Below, one piece after another: positions 17,793 through 26,361 of a DNA stretch of 64,000 nt; within the stretch, counting starts at the first letter, position 1; the number at the start of each line of letters is the position of its first letter. This DNA is from Collinsella sp. AF08-23 (lineage in GTDB: Bacteria > Actinomycetota > Coriobacteriia > Coriobacteriales > Coriobacteriaceae), in contig NZ_QUHV01000003.1 in assembly GCF_003479805.1 (NCBI RefSeq), forward strand, positions 125,751 through 189,750. Direction: 5' to 3'. A model generated the notes under the pieces. That model saw only the letters and a list, made by a program, of their open reading frames with translations. It was not told the origin of the DNA and did not search any database. The position numbers and the translations under genes were made by a program.

Positions 17793-18334
17793 AGCTGGAT
17801 GCCGTCCTTAACCTTGTCGACGGCGACCTTGCCGGCGATGTCGTTCAAAATGGCGAGTGCGAAGGGAAGCGCCTGCCCCATGCCGGAGGCGGTGATGATG
17901 TTGCCATCGACGATCACGGTACGCTCTCCAGCATGGCAGCCCTCGGGGAAGTTGCTGTCAAAACCTGGGAAGCACGTGGCGCGATGCCCCTCCAAAACGC
18001 CCAGTTCGGCCAAGATGAATGGGGCGGCGCAAATGGCGGCGACGTGTTTGGTGGCGGCGAACTCGCGCACGAGCTCGCAGACGCGCTCATTGGCGCGCAG
18101 GTTCGTGGCTCCGGGGAGTCCTCCGGGGAGCACGATGTAGTCGTAGTCCGAGAAGTCGATCTCGTCGAGCATGGCGTCGCAGGTCACGGGAATCTGCTGG
18201 GAGGTGACCACATCGCGCGAGTCCATGATTGAGACGAGCGCGGTGCGAACGCCACCCCTTCTCAACACGTCGACGACGGTTAGGCATTCGATGGTCTCGA
18301 AACCATCTGCGGCGAGTACGGCAACTCCGGCCAT
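17789..18334 (-). CDS. DJ-1/PfpI-family protein
   Basis: A 181-residue class I glutamine-amidotransferase-like protein of the DJ-1/ThiJ/PfpI group. Seen: VAVLAADGFETIECLTVVDVLRR with the conserved Glu, VLPGGLPGATNL, and the nucleophile-elbow Cys in AAICAAPFILAE. Relatives act as deglycases, chaperones or stress proteins; the reaction here is not assigned. GAGAGGA precedes the start. It overlaps maf by 4 bases. Confidence 0.88.
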   Translation of the reverse strand: MAGVAVLAADGFETIECLTVVDVLRRGGVRTALVSIMDSRDVVTSQQIPVTCDAMLDEIDFSDYDYIVLPGGLPGATNLRANERVCELVREFAATKHVAAICAAPFILAELGVLEGHRATCFPGFDSNFPEGCHAGERTVIVDGNIITASGMGQALPFALAILNDIAGKVAVDKVKDGIQL

Positions 18335-18429
18335 GGCAGGTCCTCTCGATTGGGTGCAGCGATGCCGGACTTATACCCGATTCGCCCGCGCCCATATCAA
18401 TGACGCACATGGTGCAATTGGGGACGTGT

Positions 18430-19743
18430 CTATGCGCGGGTGAGCCTTACGACGGTCTCGCAATGGAAGGTCTGCGGGAACAGGTCGACAGGTGTTGCCC
18501 AGACCGGGCGGAAGGTGCCCTCCTCGACAAAGCGGCGCAAGTCCCTGGCGAGGGTGGCGGGGTCGCATGACACGTAAGCGACGTCGCGGGCGCTCGTGGA
18601 TGCGATGAGGTCGATCGCCTCGGGCGCAAGGCCGGCTCGCGGCGGGTCGACAACGAGTACGTCGGCGTCCTCGTCGGGGAACTCGCGCACGGCGTCGCCG
18701 CCGATCACATCGACGTTGGTGAGGTTGGCGATGTCGAGGTTGCGGCGCAGGTCGCGCACGGCGGGTCCATAAGACTCGACGGCGCTCACGAAATCGCAGC
18801 GGCGGGCGAGCGGCAGGGTGAAGGTGCCGGCGCCGCAGTACAGGTCGATACCGAGCTCGTTGGGCTGTGGGTCCAGCGCCTCCATGACCAGGTCGATGAG
18901 GATCTCGGCCGCCTTGGTGTTTACCTGGAAGAACGAGGGCGCGGACAGGCGCATGTTCTCCTCGCCGATCTTCTCGGTCCAGGAACCTTCGCCGGCGAGA
19001 GCCTCGACGCCGGCCACGCGGCGGGCGCGCTTTTCTCCCTTGGACATGACGCGTACCACACTTGTGGCGCGCACGGCATCACCCAACACGCGTGAGACCT
19101 GGGCGCGCGGGAACGCTCCGGTGGGGGTCCACAGGGCGACTTCTAGCGCGCCGGTGCGACGGCTTGAGCGGATGCCGACGCGTTCAAGTTCGAGGTCACG
19201 AGAATTGCCGAGGAAGCCGAGGGCTCCCGTGACGGCTTTGATCGCCTTGGCGTGTTTCTTGCTGAAGAGGGGGCAGGTGTCAACTTTGATGATCTGGTTC
19301 GGATCACGTCCATGAAGGCCAAGGCGGAACTTACCGTTTTCGCGGATGGGGGCGAGCTCGATCTTATTGCGGTATCCCCAGGGCTCTTTGGCATGGCGAA
19401 TGGGGCGCATGAGAGCGGAGACCTCATCTGCAGAGAATTTACCGATGCGCATGAGGGCACTGCGGAGGTTTTCCTCCTTGGCTTCGAGTTGTGCGTCATA
19501 TGCCAGGCCGCCCCACGGGCACCCCCCGCAGATGCCGGCAAAGGGACAGGGAGAGTGCTCGCGCATAGGGGAGGGCTCGATGACTTCTTCGACGGTGGCG
19601 CGGGAGAACGAAGAACCGTTCTCCGTGATGCGGGCTTCAACCGTATCCCCGATGAGGCCACCAGACACGAAGACCGCCTTCCCCTCATCCGTGTGGGCGA
19701 GTCCGTTCGGTCCGTAGGTCATGGTTTCGATGCTGAGCCTCAT
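18430..19743 (-). CDS. rlmD: 23S rRNA (uracil-C5)-methyltransferase, RlmD/RlmCD type
   Basis: A 437-residue TrmA-superfamily enzyme methylating uracil C5 in RNA using S-adenosylmethionine. Seen: an N-terminal TRAM domain (residues 1-58), a [4Fe-4S]-type cluster CPFAGICGGCPWGG, and the SAM motif LYCGAGTFTLPLARR. VVDPPRAGLAPEAID and the catalytic Cys in YVSCDPATLARD follow. 23S rRNA U1939/U747 is the usual target of this domain set; a tRNA target is less likely because TrmA lacks the cluster. The ATG at 19743 follows AGGAGG, although the frame is open further upstream. Confidence 0.88.
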   Translation of the reverse strand: MRLSIETMTYGPNGLAHTDEGKAVFVSGGLIGDTVEARITENGSSFSRATVEEVIEPSPMREHSPCPFAGICGGCPWGGLAYDAQLEAKEENLRSALMRIGKFSADEVSALMRPIRHAKEPWGYRNKIELAPIRENGKFRLGLHGRDPNQIIKVDTCPLFSKKHAKAIKAVTGALGFLGNSRDLELERVGIRSSRRTGALEVALWTPTGAFPRAQVSRVLGDAVRATSVVRVMSKGEKRARRVAGVEALAGEGSWTEKIGEENMRLSAPSFFQVNTKAAEILIDLVMEALDPQPNELGIDLYCGAGTFTLPLARRCDFVSAVESYGPAVRDLRRNLDIANLTNVDVIGGDAVREFPDEDADVLVVDPPRAGLAPEAIDLIASTSARDVAYVSCDPATLARDLRRFVEEGTFRPVWATPVDLFPQTFHCETVVRLTRA

Positions 19744-19911
19744 AGCGCCTCCTGTGGAGCGTTTTCGAATGAGCCAAGTATTGCAGTTCGGGGGGCATAT
19801 CCGCGCCATGGCGCACAAAATTGGCCGCATATACGCGGCCTGTACACAATCCTCCACCAACAACTTTTCTAAGTCAAGACTGGTATCGCAATCGACATGC
19901 CGTATGATGAA

Positions 19912-20058
19912 GGTGTTCCGCCCCCCGCGGAGCAACTGGGTGAACCGTCGCGTTTATTTAGGGAGCCCACACAGTCGGCATAGTACAGGTATCCTTCGTT
20001 GTTAAGGAAGCTGGAACCGCACGATGAGGGCACCCACCTTGCAGAGGTGGGTTCATTT
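19912..20058 (+). ncRNA. Probable small structured RNA, 6S RNA candidate
   Basis: A stretch of about 145 bases between rlmD and tRNA-Ala has no gene but has a -10-like TATGAT (19903-19908) just upstream. A 5' segment GGTGTTC (19912-19918) can pair with GGGCACC (20028-20034). It also has an internal TCCTT/AAGGA hairpin and a terminator (ACCCACCT-TGCAG-AGGTGGGT then TCATTTTC). A long rod closed by complementary ends and the 3' GAGGGCACCCACCT run recall 6S RNA (SsrS), which binds RNA polymerase. The family assignment is from memory of its architecture and is unproven. Confidence 0.45.
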
Positions 20059-20105
20059 TCGTGAAGTGGGGGGCGGTCTTTTTGTGTCGCTACGTGAGAG
20101 AGCCT

Positions 20106-20165
20106 ATGTGAGGGAACGTGGGTTTGAAACAACAGAGGTTCTTTCAAACCCACGTTCCCTCACAT
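20106..20165. repeat. Perfect 24-bp hairpin, copy 1 of a duplicated 60-nt unit
   Basis: Arms at 20106-20129 and 20142-20165 are exact reverse complements over 24 bases, with a 12-base loop and a T-run after the right arm. Copy 2 is at 20180-20239. As RNA it would form a very stable hairpin and could terminate transcription. Confidence 0.8.
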
Positions 20166-20179
20166 TTTTAGGCCTGGTA

Positions 20180-20239
20180 ATGTGATTTATCATGGGTTTG
20201 AAACGATCACCCTGATTTCAAATCGACGTCTCCTCACAA
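20180..20239. repeat. Diverged copy 2 of the 60-nt hairpin unit
   Basis: It starts ATGTGA, carries GGGTTTGAAAC at the same offset as copy 1, then TTTCAAA and CTCCTCACA at matching positions, with total length also 60. The pairing is partly lost (TTTGAAA/TTTCAAA and TGTGA/TCACA remain), so it appears to be a decayed duplicate. Confidence 0.65.
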
Positions 20240-20332
20240 TATCCCGGCCATCTTATCGACCTCTTCGGCCACCGCGCTTGCGGCACCACGTTCGGGTTGC
20301 CGATGCTGTAGAAAATAAACTCAGTTTTTGCG

Positions 20333-20360
20333 TTGACATCGCGCGTGCGGTTGCTAGAAT
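20333..20360 (+). promoter_or_regulatory. Promoter of tRNA-Ala
   Basis: TTGACA (20333-20338), a 16-base spacer, and TAGAAT (20355-20360), with the tRNA 5' end 14 bases downstream. Near-consensus sigma-A-type promoter. Confidence 0.8.
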
Positions 20361-20373
20361 GTTCACTTGTCCT

Positions 20374-20449
20374 GGGGACGTAGCTCAGCTGGGAGAGCGC
20401 CTCGGTCGCATCGAGGAGGTCGAGGGTTCGATCCCCTTCGTCTCCACCA
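20374..20449 (+). tRNA. tRNA-Ala (anticodon CGC)
   Basis: A 76-base cloverleaf with encoded CCA. Acceptor GGGGACG/CGTCTCC, D-arm GCTC...GAGC, anticodon stem CCTCG/CGAGG around loop GTCGCAT giving anticodon CGC, and T-arm GAGGG-TTCGATC-CCCTT. It decodes GCG, in keeping with the GC-rich codon usage. A strong promoter precedes it and a terminator follows. Confidence 0.95.
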
Positions 20450-20461
20450 CAGGATTTGATT

Positions 20462-20485
20462 AGGCTCCGGCAACGGAGCCTTTTT
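20462..20485 (+). terminator. Terminator of tRNA-Ala
   Basis: AGGCTCCG-GCAA-CGGAGCCT stem-loop followed by TTTT. Confidence 0.9.
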
Positions 20486-20659
20486 CATATGTAGAGGACC
20501 TGCTTGCGGCGGGTGTTCGGGGCGCCCGATCCGCTTTGGGTGCCCAGGTTCGCCCGTTCCGCCTCAAGCGCTCGCTGGCGCCTGTGTCTGCGGTCCGCAT
20601 TTTCGGCGTCGATGCCCGACTTCCGCGGCGCGAGCCGCTTGTCTTGAAGGACGTACGCT

Positions 20660-21631
20660 ATGATCGCCTTGCTCGATCCGTCATCTCTTATCCATTGCGA
20701 GCTGTGCCCCCGCCGGTGCCGCGCCAACCGTGCCGCGGGTGAGCGCGGCGTGTGTGGGGCCGGAGGTGCGCTCAAGATTGCCCGTGCTGCCCTGCATTTT
20801 TGGGAGGAGCCTCCCATTTCGGGAGAGGCGGGGTCCGGTACGATCTTCTTCTCCGCATGCCCACTCAAGTGCGTCTATTGCCAGAACCACGAGATCTCGA
20901 CGGGGGGATTCGGCATCGAAGTCGAACCGGAGCGTCTTGTCGAGATCATGCTCGAGCTCCAGGCCCAGGGTGCGCATAACATCAACCTGGTGACGGCGAC
21001 CCATTTCGCGCATCTGCTGCCCGATGCAATCGCCGAGGCCCGCTCCCAAGGCCTCTCCATTCCCATCGTGTACAACACAAGTGGATATGAGCGCGAGGAA
21101 GCGGTTGCGGAGTTGGGCGATCTCGTTGACATCTGGCTCGTTGACTACAAGTATGCTGATGCCTCTTTAGGGCGTGCGCTCTCGCATGTGCCCGATTACC
21201 CAGAGGTCGCATCGAGAGCCCTCAAGCGCATGTGCGCCGAGGTCGCACGGCGCGGGGGAAAGCTCATTCGTGAGGATGGCATCATGGAGCGCGGCGTCAT
21301 CGTCCGCCATCTCGTGCTTCCCGGCAGCGCGGCCGACTCGTGCGCGGTCCTCGATCGGGTCTGGGAAATCGCCGGGGATGTACCCATCTCGGTGATGAAC
21401 CAGTACACCCCGAATGAGCGGATGCGCGCCTCCGAGGGGGATCTGGCTCGCGCGGTGAGCGCGTCGGAGTACGAGCTCGTGCTCGATCACGCCGACGAAC
21501 TTGGCTTTAGCACCATGTTCTGGCAAGAGGGCGGTGCCGTGGACGAGAGTTTTACCCCGGTGTTCGATACCACCGGCGTGCTTCGCGCCGCCGACGCCGT
21601 CGATGCCGCCGATTCAGCTTGCCGCGGATAA
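20660..21631 (+). CDS. Radical SAM protein of the PFL-activase-like (COG1313) group
   Basis: A 323-residue radical S-adenosylmethionine enzyme. Seen: the cluster motif CPLKCVYC (C-x3-C-x2-C) around residue 68, an N-terminal cysteine set CELCPRRC...GVCG that could hold another metal or cluster, and NINLVTATHF in the core. The arrangement matches the uncharacterised PflX/COG1313 family related to pyruvate formate-lyase activases. No glycyl-radical enzyme gene is beside it, so its partner is unknown. The start ATG has AAGGA at a long spacing. Confidence 0.82.
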   Translation: MIALLDPSSLIHCELCPRRCRANRAAGERGVCGAGGALKIARAALHFWEEPPISGEAGSGTIFFSACPLKCVYCQNHEISTGGFGIEVEPERLVEIMLELQAQGAHNINLVTATHFAHLLPDAIAEARSQGLSIPIVYNTSGYEREEAVAELGDLVDIWLVDYKYADASLGRALSHVPDYPEVASRALKRMCAEVARRGGKLIREDGIMERGVIVRHLVLPGSAADSCAVLDRVWEIAGDVPISVMNQYTPNERMRASEGDLARAVSASEYELVLDHADELGFSTMFWQEGGAVDESFTPVFDTTGVLRAADAVDAADSACRG

Positions 21632-21709
21632 CGCGGCGCTGGGGTTTCGCGCTCGTTTCGCGGGCATCGCCACGCCCGCTCCTCGAAATAATCTCCCACG
21701 CTGAACGGG

Positions 21710-21715
21710 TATACT
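21710..21715 (+). promoter_or_regulatory. Possible -10 box for the coiled-coil membrane protein gene
   Basis: TATACT directly preceded by ACGGG, 44 bases before the next start codon; another instance of the recurrent CGGGTA-type -10. Confidence 0.35.
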
Positions 21716-21758
21716 GCTTGCCATCTGCTTGCATGTGCGTTTTGGAAGGGGCCCTCAT

Positions 21759-22184
21759 ATGGCCGATTCACATATGACGACGCTAACCGATGGTGAGCGC
21801 GAGGAGCTTGAGGCCCTGCGTGCCGAGAAGGCCCGTCGCGAGGAGGAAGAGCGCGCCCGAGCCGAGCGCGAGGAGCTCGATGCTCTGCGTGCCGAGCAGG
21901 CGAAGGTGGACGCCCAAATCCTTGCCGAGCGCGCCGCCACGCGGGAACATCGCGTCGCGCAGGATCCTCTTGAATCCGCGTCTTCGCGCCGCGCCTCTTC
22001 AGGCGCATCTCCCGCCCCCGCGGACCACAACCCCCCGCAGGACAAGACGTTCGGTCAGCGCATGGTCACCTCGAGCGCCGTCGACGGCGACGGTATCCCC
22101 ACCATGCCCGTTGCGCAAAAGATCATCATCGCCGCCGCCCTTATCGCGCTCGTGGCGTTCATCATCTACACGGTTACGCGTTAG
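21759..22184 (+). CDS. Small tail-anchored coiled-coil protein, unknown function
   Basis: A 141-residue protein not recognised beyond its architecture. Residues 12-62 form a highly charged heptad-rich coiled coil (Glu/Arg/Ala, with repeated LRAE). Residues 70-95 are a Ser/Pro/Ala linker, and 121-139 a single hydrophobic helix (KIIIAAALIALVAFIIY) at the very C-terminus, so the bulk should lie in the cytoplasm. GGAAGGGG precedes the ATG at 21759. It lies 93 bases upstream of the nicotinate phosphoribosyltransferase gene. Confidence 0.65.
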   Translation: MADSHMTTLTDGEREELEALRAEKARREEEERARAEREELDALRAEQAKVDAQILAERAATREHRVAQDPLESASSRRASSGASPAPADHNPPQDKTFGQRMVTSSAVDGDGIPTMPVAQKIIIAAALIALVAFIIYTVTR

Positions 22185-22277
22185 ACCGCCCGCGCTGCCC
22201 TTCTCTCGCGTTCACGTTCGTCGATGGCGCTTCAAATCGACGAGGTCCTCAATCGCAGACACGTTAGGAGCCGTCTC

Positions 22278-23789
22278 ATGGCTTTGACTGATATCACCCG
22301 TTCCACCGATGTGTCAATGAACACCGATTTATACGAGCTCACCATGGCCCAGGGGCTTTGGGAGAACGGCAAGCTTGGTGAGCAGGGTTGCTTTACCGCG
22401 TTCTTTCGCGAGGCGCCGTTTGGGAGCGTGTACGCCGTCATGTGCGGCACCGCTGAGTTGGGGGAGTTCGTCGAGAACTTCCGGTTCACGGATGAGGACA
22501 TCGCGTATCTGGCCGAGCTTGAGGCTCCGGGTGGCGGTGCCCTGTTCAAACCCGGCTTTCTCGAGTTCCTGCGCGGCTTTTGTCCGCAGGTGGATATCGA
22601 CGCCATCCCCGAGGGCGAGCTCGTGTTCGCGCGCGAGCCCATGGTGCGCGTGAGCGGCCCCATGCTCGATTGCCAGCTGCTTGAGACCGCCCTGCTTAAC
22701 ATCATCGGGTTTCAGACCCTCGTGGCGACCAAGACCGCCCGTGTGGTCCAGGCGGCTCAGGGCAGGCCCGTCGCGGAGTTCGGCCTGCGCCGCGCCCAAG
22801 GCCCGGACGGCGGAGTGGCGGTCGCACGTGCGAGTTATGTGGCGGGGTGCGCTTCGACTTCCAACGTGCTCGCGGGTCGTCGCTATGGTATTCCCGTCTC
22901 CGGTACGCACGCTCATAGCTGGGTCCTGAGTTTCCCAACCGAGTTGGAGGCGTTCCGCGCGTTCGCCAAGAGCTCGCCCAAGAACTGCACTCTGCTCGTG
23001 GACACCTACGACGTGCGCGAGGGCGTGGAAAACGCCATCACCGTCGCCCGCGAGATGGAGGCGGAAGGTGAGCGCTTGTCCGGCATCCGCATCGATTCGG
23101 GCGATCTCGCCAAGCTTTCCGCCTACGCGCGGCGCCGCTTTGACGAGGAGGGGCTTTCCTACGTGAAGATCGTCGTGTCGAACGACCTCGACGAGCACAC
23201 CATCACCTCGCTGTTCAATCAGGGCGCGCCGGTCGATGCTTTTGGCGTGGGCACCAAGCTCGCGACATGCTACGACCAGCCCGCTTTGGGCTGCGTGTAC
23301 AAGCTCTCCGCCCGTCGCGGCGGCGCCAACGAGCCCTGGACGCCTGTCATGAAGTTTTCCGAGCAGCCGTTCAAACGCACGATTCCTGGCGTGCAACAGG
23401 TTCGCCGTTATATGGATACCGCGGGTGCGCCGGTGTGCGATATGATCTACGACCCCGATCATCTCATGGGGGAGGGCGAGCGCCGCGGCCACACGTTGGT
23501 GGCGGTGAATGACGCGGCCTTGGTGACGGACGTTTCCGAGTTCTCCTATCGCGAGCTCCTCGTACCGCAGGTCCGCAATGGCGCGGCGGCGTCGCCGCGC
23601 GAGGACATCGAGGTTGCGCGGGCTCGTTGCGCGAGCGCCTTGGAGTCACTTGACGATGTCTACAAGCGTTTCCTGTATCCACAGTCGTATGTGGTGGGCA
23701 TGGAGGCGGGCCTCGCCGCCGTGCGCGACGAGCTCGTTCGCGAGCGCATGGCTGCCACGTCCTCCGTTCTTCCCTGGAAGGCAAAGTGA
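22278..23789 (+). CDS. pncB: Nicotinate phosphoribosyltransferase
   Basis: A 503-residue enzyme making nicotinate mononucleotide from nicotinate, PRPP and ATP, the first step of NAD salvage. Seen: MNTDLYELTMAQGLW near the N-terminus, FGLRRAQGPDGG with the conserved basic residues, GTHAHSWVLSF with the phosphohistidine region, GIRIDSGDLAKLS, and FGVGTKLATCYDQPALGCVYKL spread over residues 318-340. TAGGAG precedes the ATG at 22278. Its stop overlaps the proB start (TGATG). NadE at 3.7 kb completes the pathway. Confidence 0.93.
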   Translation: MALTDITRSTDVSMNTDLYELTMAQGLWENGKLGEQGCFTAFFREAPFGSVYAVMCGTAELGEFVENFRFTDEDIAYLAELEAPGGGALFKPGFLEFLRGFCPQVDIDAIPEGELVFAREPMVRVSGPMLDCQLLETALLNIIGFQTLVATKTARVVQAAQGRPVAEFGLRRAQGPDGGVAVARASYVAGCASTSNVLAGRRYGIPVSGTHAHSWVLSFPTELEAFRAFAKSSPKNCTLLVDTYDVREGVENAITVAREMEAEGERLSGIRIDSGDLAKLSAYARRRFDEEGLSYVKIVVSNDLDEHTITSLFNQGAPVDAFGVGTKLATCYDQPALGCVYKLSARRGGANEPWTPVMKFSEQPFKRTIPGVQQVRRYMDTAGAPVCDMIYDPDHLMGEGERRGHTLVAVNDAALVTDVSEFSYRELLVPQVRNGAAASPREDIEVARARCASALESLDDVYKRFLYPQSYVVGMEAGLAAVRDELVRERMAATSSVLPWKAK

Positions 23790-24907
23790 TGACTGCACGT
23801 AAGACCATGGTCGTGAAGATCGGATCCTCGACACTGGTCGAGGACGGTGAGCTGCGGCGCGATTTCATCTCCGCCCTCGCCTCCCAAGCGCGCGACCTGC
23901 GCGAGGCCGGGTGGAATCTCGTCGTAGTGAGCTCCGGCGCCATCGCGTGCGGCGCGCCTTTGCTCGGATTTGAGCGCAGGCCCGTGGACATGCCGAGCCT
24001 GCAGGCGTGCGCCTCGGTGGGGCAGTGCGTACTCTCCGCCGCCTACGATGAGGAGTTTCGGGCGGTGGGTCTTCTCACCTCACTCGTCTTGCTCACGCGT
24101 GGTGACACGGCACGCCGTACCTCGTATCTGCATGCTCGCGATGCTCTCACGCGCCTCGTCGATTTGGGCGTGGTGCCCATCGTGAACGAGAACGACACCA
24201 CCGCCGTCGACGAGATCAAGTTCGGTGACAACGACACCCTCGCGGCACTTGTGAGCTGCTTGGTCTCTGCCGACCTGTGCGTGACCCTCTCCGATATCGA
24301 CGGCCTCTACACCGCCAACCCCTCTCTCGACCCCACTGCGAAGTTTATCCCCCGGGTGGATAAGATTGACGCCGCGATCATCGGCTCTGCGGGAGATTCG
24401 ACCACCACGGTGGGCACGGGCGGCATGATCACCAAGATCCGCAGCTGCCGTATCCTCATGACGGCGGGCATCGAGAGCGTCATCTGCTCAGGCGCCGAGG
24501 AGCGGCCGCTCGTGCGGCTCGCGGCGGGGGAGCAGGTGGGCACGAGGTTCGTTCCGCCCGCCGCCCGCCTCGAGATCGCGCCGCGCAAGCTGTGGATCGC
24601 GCTCGGCGACAGCGCCCACGGCTTCGTGACCGTGGATGCGGGCGCCGCGGGCGCGCTGGTCGAGCGCGGCAGCTCGCTGTTGCCGGTGGGCATTACGGGC
24701 GTCGAGGGGGATTTCGCCGCAGGCGATGTACTCGACGTACGAGATGCAGATGGGCTCGTTATCGCTCGCGGCATCGCCGAGGCGGGTCACGATGAGCTGG
24801 AACTTGCCGCCGGCCGCCACCAGGAGGACATCGCGGGCAACCATCTGCTCGCGGCGCTCGCCAACAAGCCCGCTATCCACCGCGACAACCTCATCGTGTT
24901 CGCCTAG
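23789..24907 (+). CDS. proB: Glutamate 5-kinase
   Basis: A 372-residue proline-biosynthesis enzyme phosphorylating glutamate to gamma-glutamyl phosphate. Seen: VVKIGSSTLVEDGELR, VVSSGAIACG, VNENDTTAVDEIKFGDND, and the amino-acid-kinase loop VGTGGMITKI. A C-terminal PUA domain (about 280-365) is present, so it is the long form associated with proline feedback control. The ATG overlaps the preceding stop; GGAAGG lies 7 bases upstream. An in-frame GTG one codon earlier is less well placed. Confidence 0.95.
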   Translation: MTARKTMVVKIGSSTLVEDGELRRDFISALASQARDLREAGWNLVVVSSGAIACGAPLLGFERRPVDMPSLQACASVGQCVLSAAYDEEFRAVGLLTSLVLLTRGDTARRTSYLHARDALTRLVDLGVVPIVNENDTTAVDEIKFGDNDTLAALVSCLVSADLCVTLSDIDGLYTANPSLDPTAKFIPRVDKIDAAIIGSAGDSTTTVGTGGMITKIRSCRILMTAGIESVICSGAEERPLVRLAAGEQVGTRFVPPAARLEIAPRKLWIALGDSAHGFVTVDAGAAGALVERGSSLLPVGITGVEGDFAAGDVLDVRDADGLVIARGIAEAGHDELELAAGRHQEDIAGNHLLAALANKPAIHRDNLIVFA

Positions 24908-24979
24908 CGCGCGATGTGCAACAGGGGCACGGGCACTTTTTACACGTGGAAGCGTACGTACATATGTGAGGAGATTGCC

Positions 24980-26257
24980 ATGAACGACATTGCCGGATAT
25001 GTCGAGGATCTCGCCCGCAGGGCAAAGCAGGCCTCGCGCTCCCTTGGGTTCGCCTCCGATGAGGCCCGTTGCGCCACCGTGCGCGCTATGGCCGTAGCGC
25101 TGCGTGATCGCGCGGACGAGGTTCTGACCGCTAATGCTGCCGACATGGACGCTGCCCGCGCCGCCGGTACGTCCGAGGGTCTGCTCGATCGCCTGTTGCT
25201 CACCCCCGTGCGCATCGAGGGGATGGCCGCAGGGTTGGAAAAGCTTGCCGATCTGCCCGATCCGGTGGCGCGCGTGCTCGATGAGCGCGATATCGACCAG
25301 GGCGTCCACCTGCGCCGTGTAAGCGTGCCGCTGGGACTGGTCGCCATGGTGTACGAGGCGCGTCCCAACGTCACAGCCGATGCCGCGGGCATTTGCGTCC
25401 GCACGGGCAACGCCTGCATCTTGCGTGGTGGCTCCATCGCCCAGAACAGCTGCGTGGCGATCGCTCATATCTTGGCGGATGCCGTTGAGGCGTACGGATT
25501 CGACCGCGCCTGCGTATCCATTATCGAGACCACCGACCGTGCAGCCACCGCTGCGCTCATGAGCCTGCGGGGCGTTGTTGATGTGCTCATTCCGCGCGGA
25601 GGCGCAGGCCTTATCCAGCGCTGCGTGCGCGAGAGCCTGGTGCCGGTCATCGAGACGGGCACGGGGAATTGCCATACGTACGTGCACGCGAGTGCCGACT
25701 TCGCCAAGGCGCGAGCCATTGTGATGAATGCCAAGACGCAGCGCGTGGGCGTGTGCAACGCCTGCGAGTCCCTGCTCGTGGACGAGGCTGTGGCGGACGC
25801 GTTCCTGCCCGGCATGCTCGCCGAGCTCGCCGCCGCGGGCGTCACTATTCACGGAGACTCCGTTGCCCGAGAGGCTGCGCGCGACGCCGACATCCTCGGC
25901 TCCTTCGTCGATGCAACGGACGAGGATTGGGGACGCGAGTACCTCTCGCTCGATATCAGCGTGCACACGGTGAATGGTTTGGACGATGCCATTGCGCACG
26001 TGAATCGCTATGGAACCGGTCACTCTGAGTGTATCGTCGCCGAGGACGCGGACGCATGCGACCGCTTCCTGCGCGAGGTCGATGCGGCGGCGGTCTACGC
26101 CAACGCGAGCACGCGCTTCACCGATGGCGGGGAGTTCGGCCTGGGAGCCGAGATCGGCATCTCCACCCAAAAGCTCCACGCCCGCGGCCCGTTTGCCGCC
26201 GAGGCCCTCACTACCTACAAGTACGAGCTTCGCGGCACCGGCCAGGTGCGCCCGTAG
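24980..26257 (+). CDS. proA: Glutamate-5-semialdehyde dehydrogenase (gamma-glutamyl phosphate reductase)
   Basis: A 425-residue NADPH-dependent enzyme reducing gamma-glutamyl phosphate, the second step of proline synthesis. Seen: MVYEARPNVTADAAGICVRT, LRGGSIAQNSC, IPRGGAGLIQ, the catalytic Cys region VGVCNACESLLV, and ASTRFTDGGEFGLGAEIGIS spanning 378-397. The ATG at 24980 follows GAGGAG. It lies 72 bases after proB, consistent with one pncB-proB-proA transcript. Confidence 0.95.
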   Translation: MNDIAGYVEDLARRAKQASRSLGFASDEARCATVRAMAVALRDRADEVLTANAADMDAARAAGTSEGLLDRLLLTPVRIEGMAAGLEKLADLPDPVARVLDERDIDQGVHLRRVSVPLGLVAMVYEARPNVTADAAGICVRTGNACILRGGSIAQNSCVAIAHILADAVEAYGFDRACVSIIETTDRAATAALMSLRGVVDVLIPRGGAGLIQRCVRESLVPVIETGTGNCHTYVHASADFAKARAIVMNAKTQRVGVCNACESLLVDEAVADAFLPGMLAELAAAGVTIHGDSVAREAARDADILGSFVDATDEDWGREYLSLDISVHTVNGLDDAIAHVNRYGTGHSECIVAEDADACDRFLREVDAAAVYANASTRFTDGGEFGLGAEIGISTQKLHARGPFAAEALTTYKYELRGTGQVRP

Positions 26258-26283
26258 CGCATGATGGCACCTGCTTAGCAAGA

Positions 26284-26312
26284 GACCCCGCAGCTCGTCG
26301 ATCAAGCTGTGG
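26284..26312. terminator. Hairpin between convergent proA and HD-protein genes
   Basis: CCCCGCAGCT / AGCTGTGGGG with a 9-base loop and one G-U pair; no clear U-run. Probably a shared bidirectional terminator. Confidence 0.5.
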
Positions 26313-26361
26313 GGCCTATCCTGTTTCTTACGCGGTGCGGTGCACCCGCCTGCGGGGACGG

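Noticed and set aside
23786..23788. GTG start for proB one codon earlier
   Set aside because: The ATG at 23789 has better spacing to GGAAGG and the usual stop-start overlap.
24908..24979. A leader peptide or riboswitch between proB and proA
   Set aside because: Only 72 bases with a small ACGTAC palindrome; no proline codons or recognisable RNA fold.
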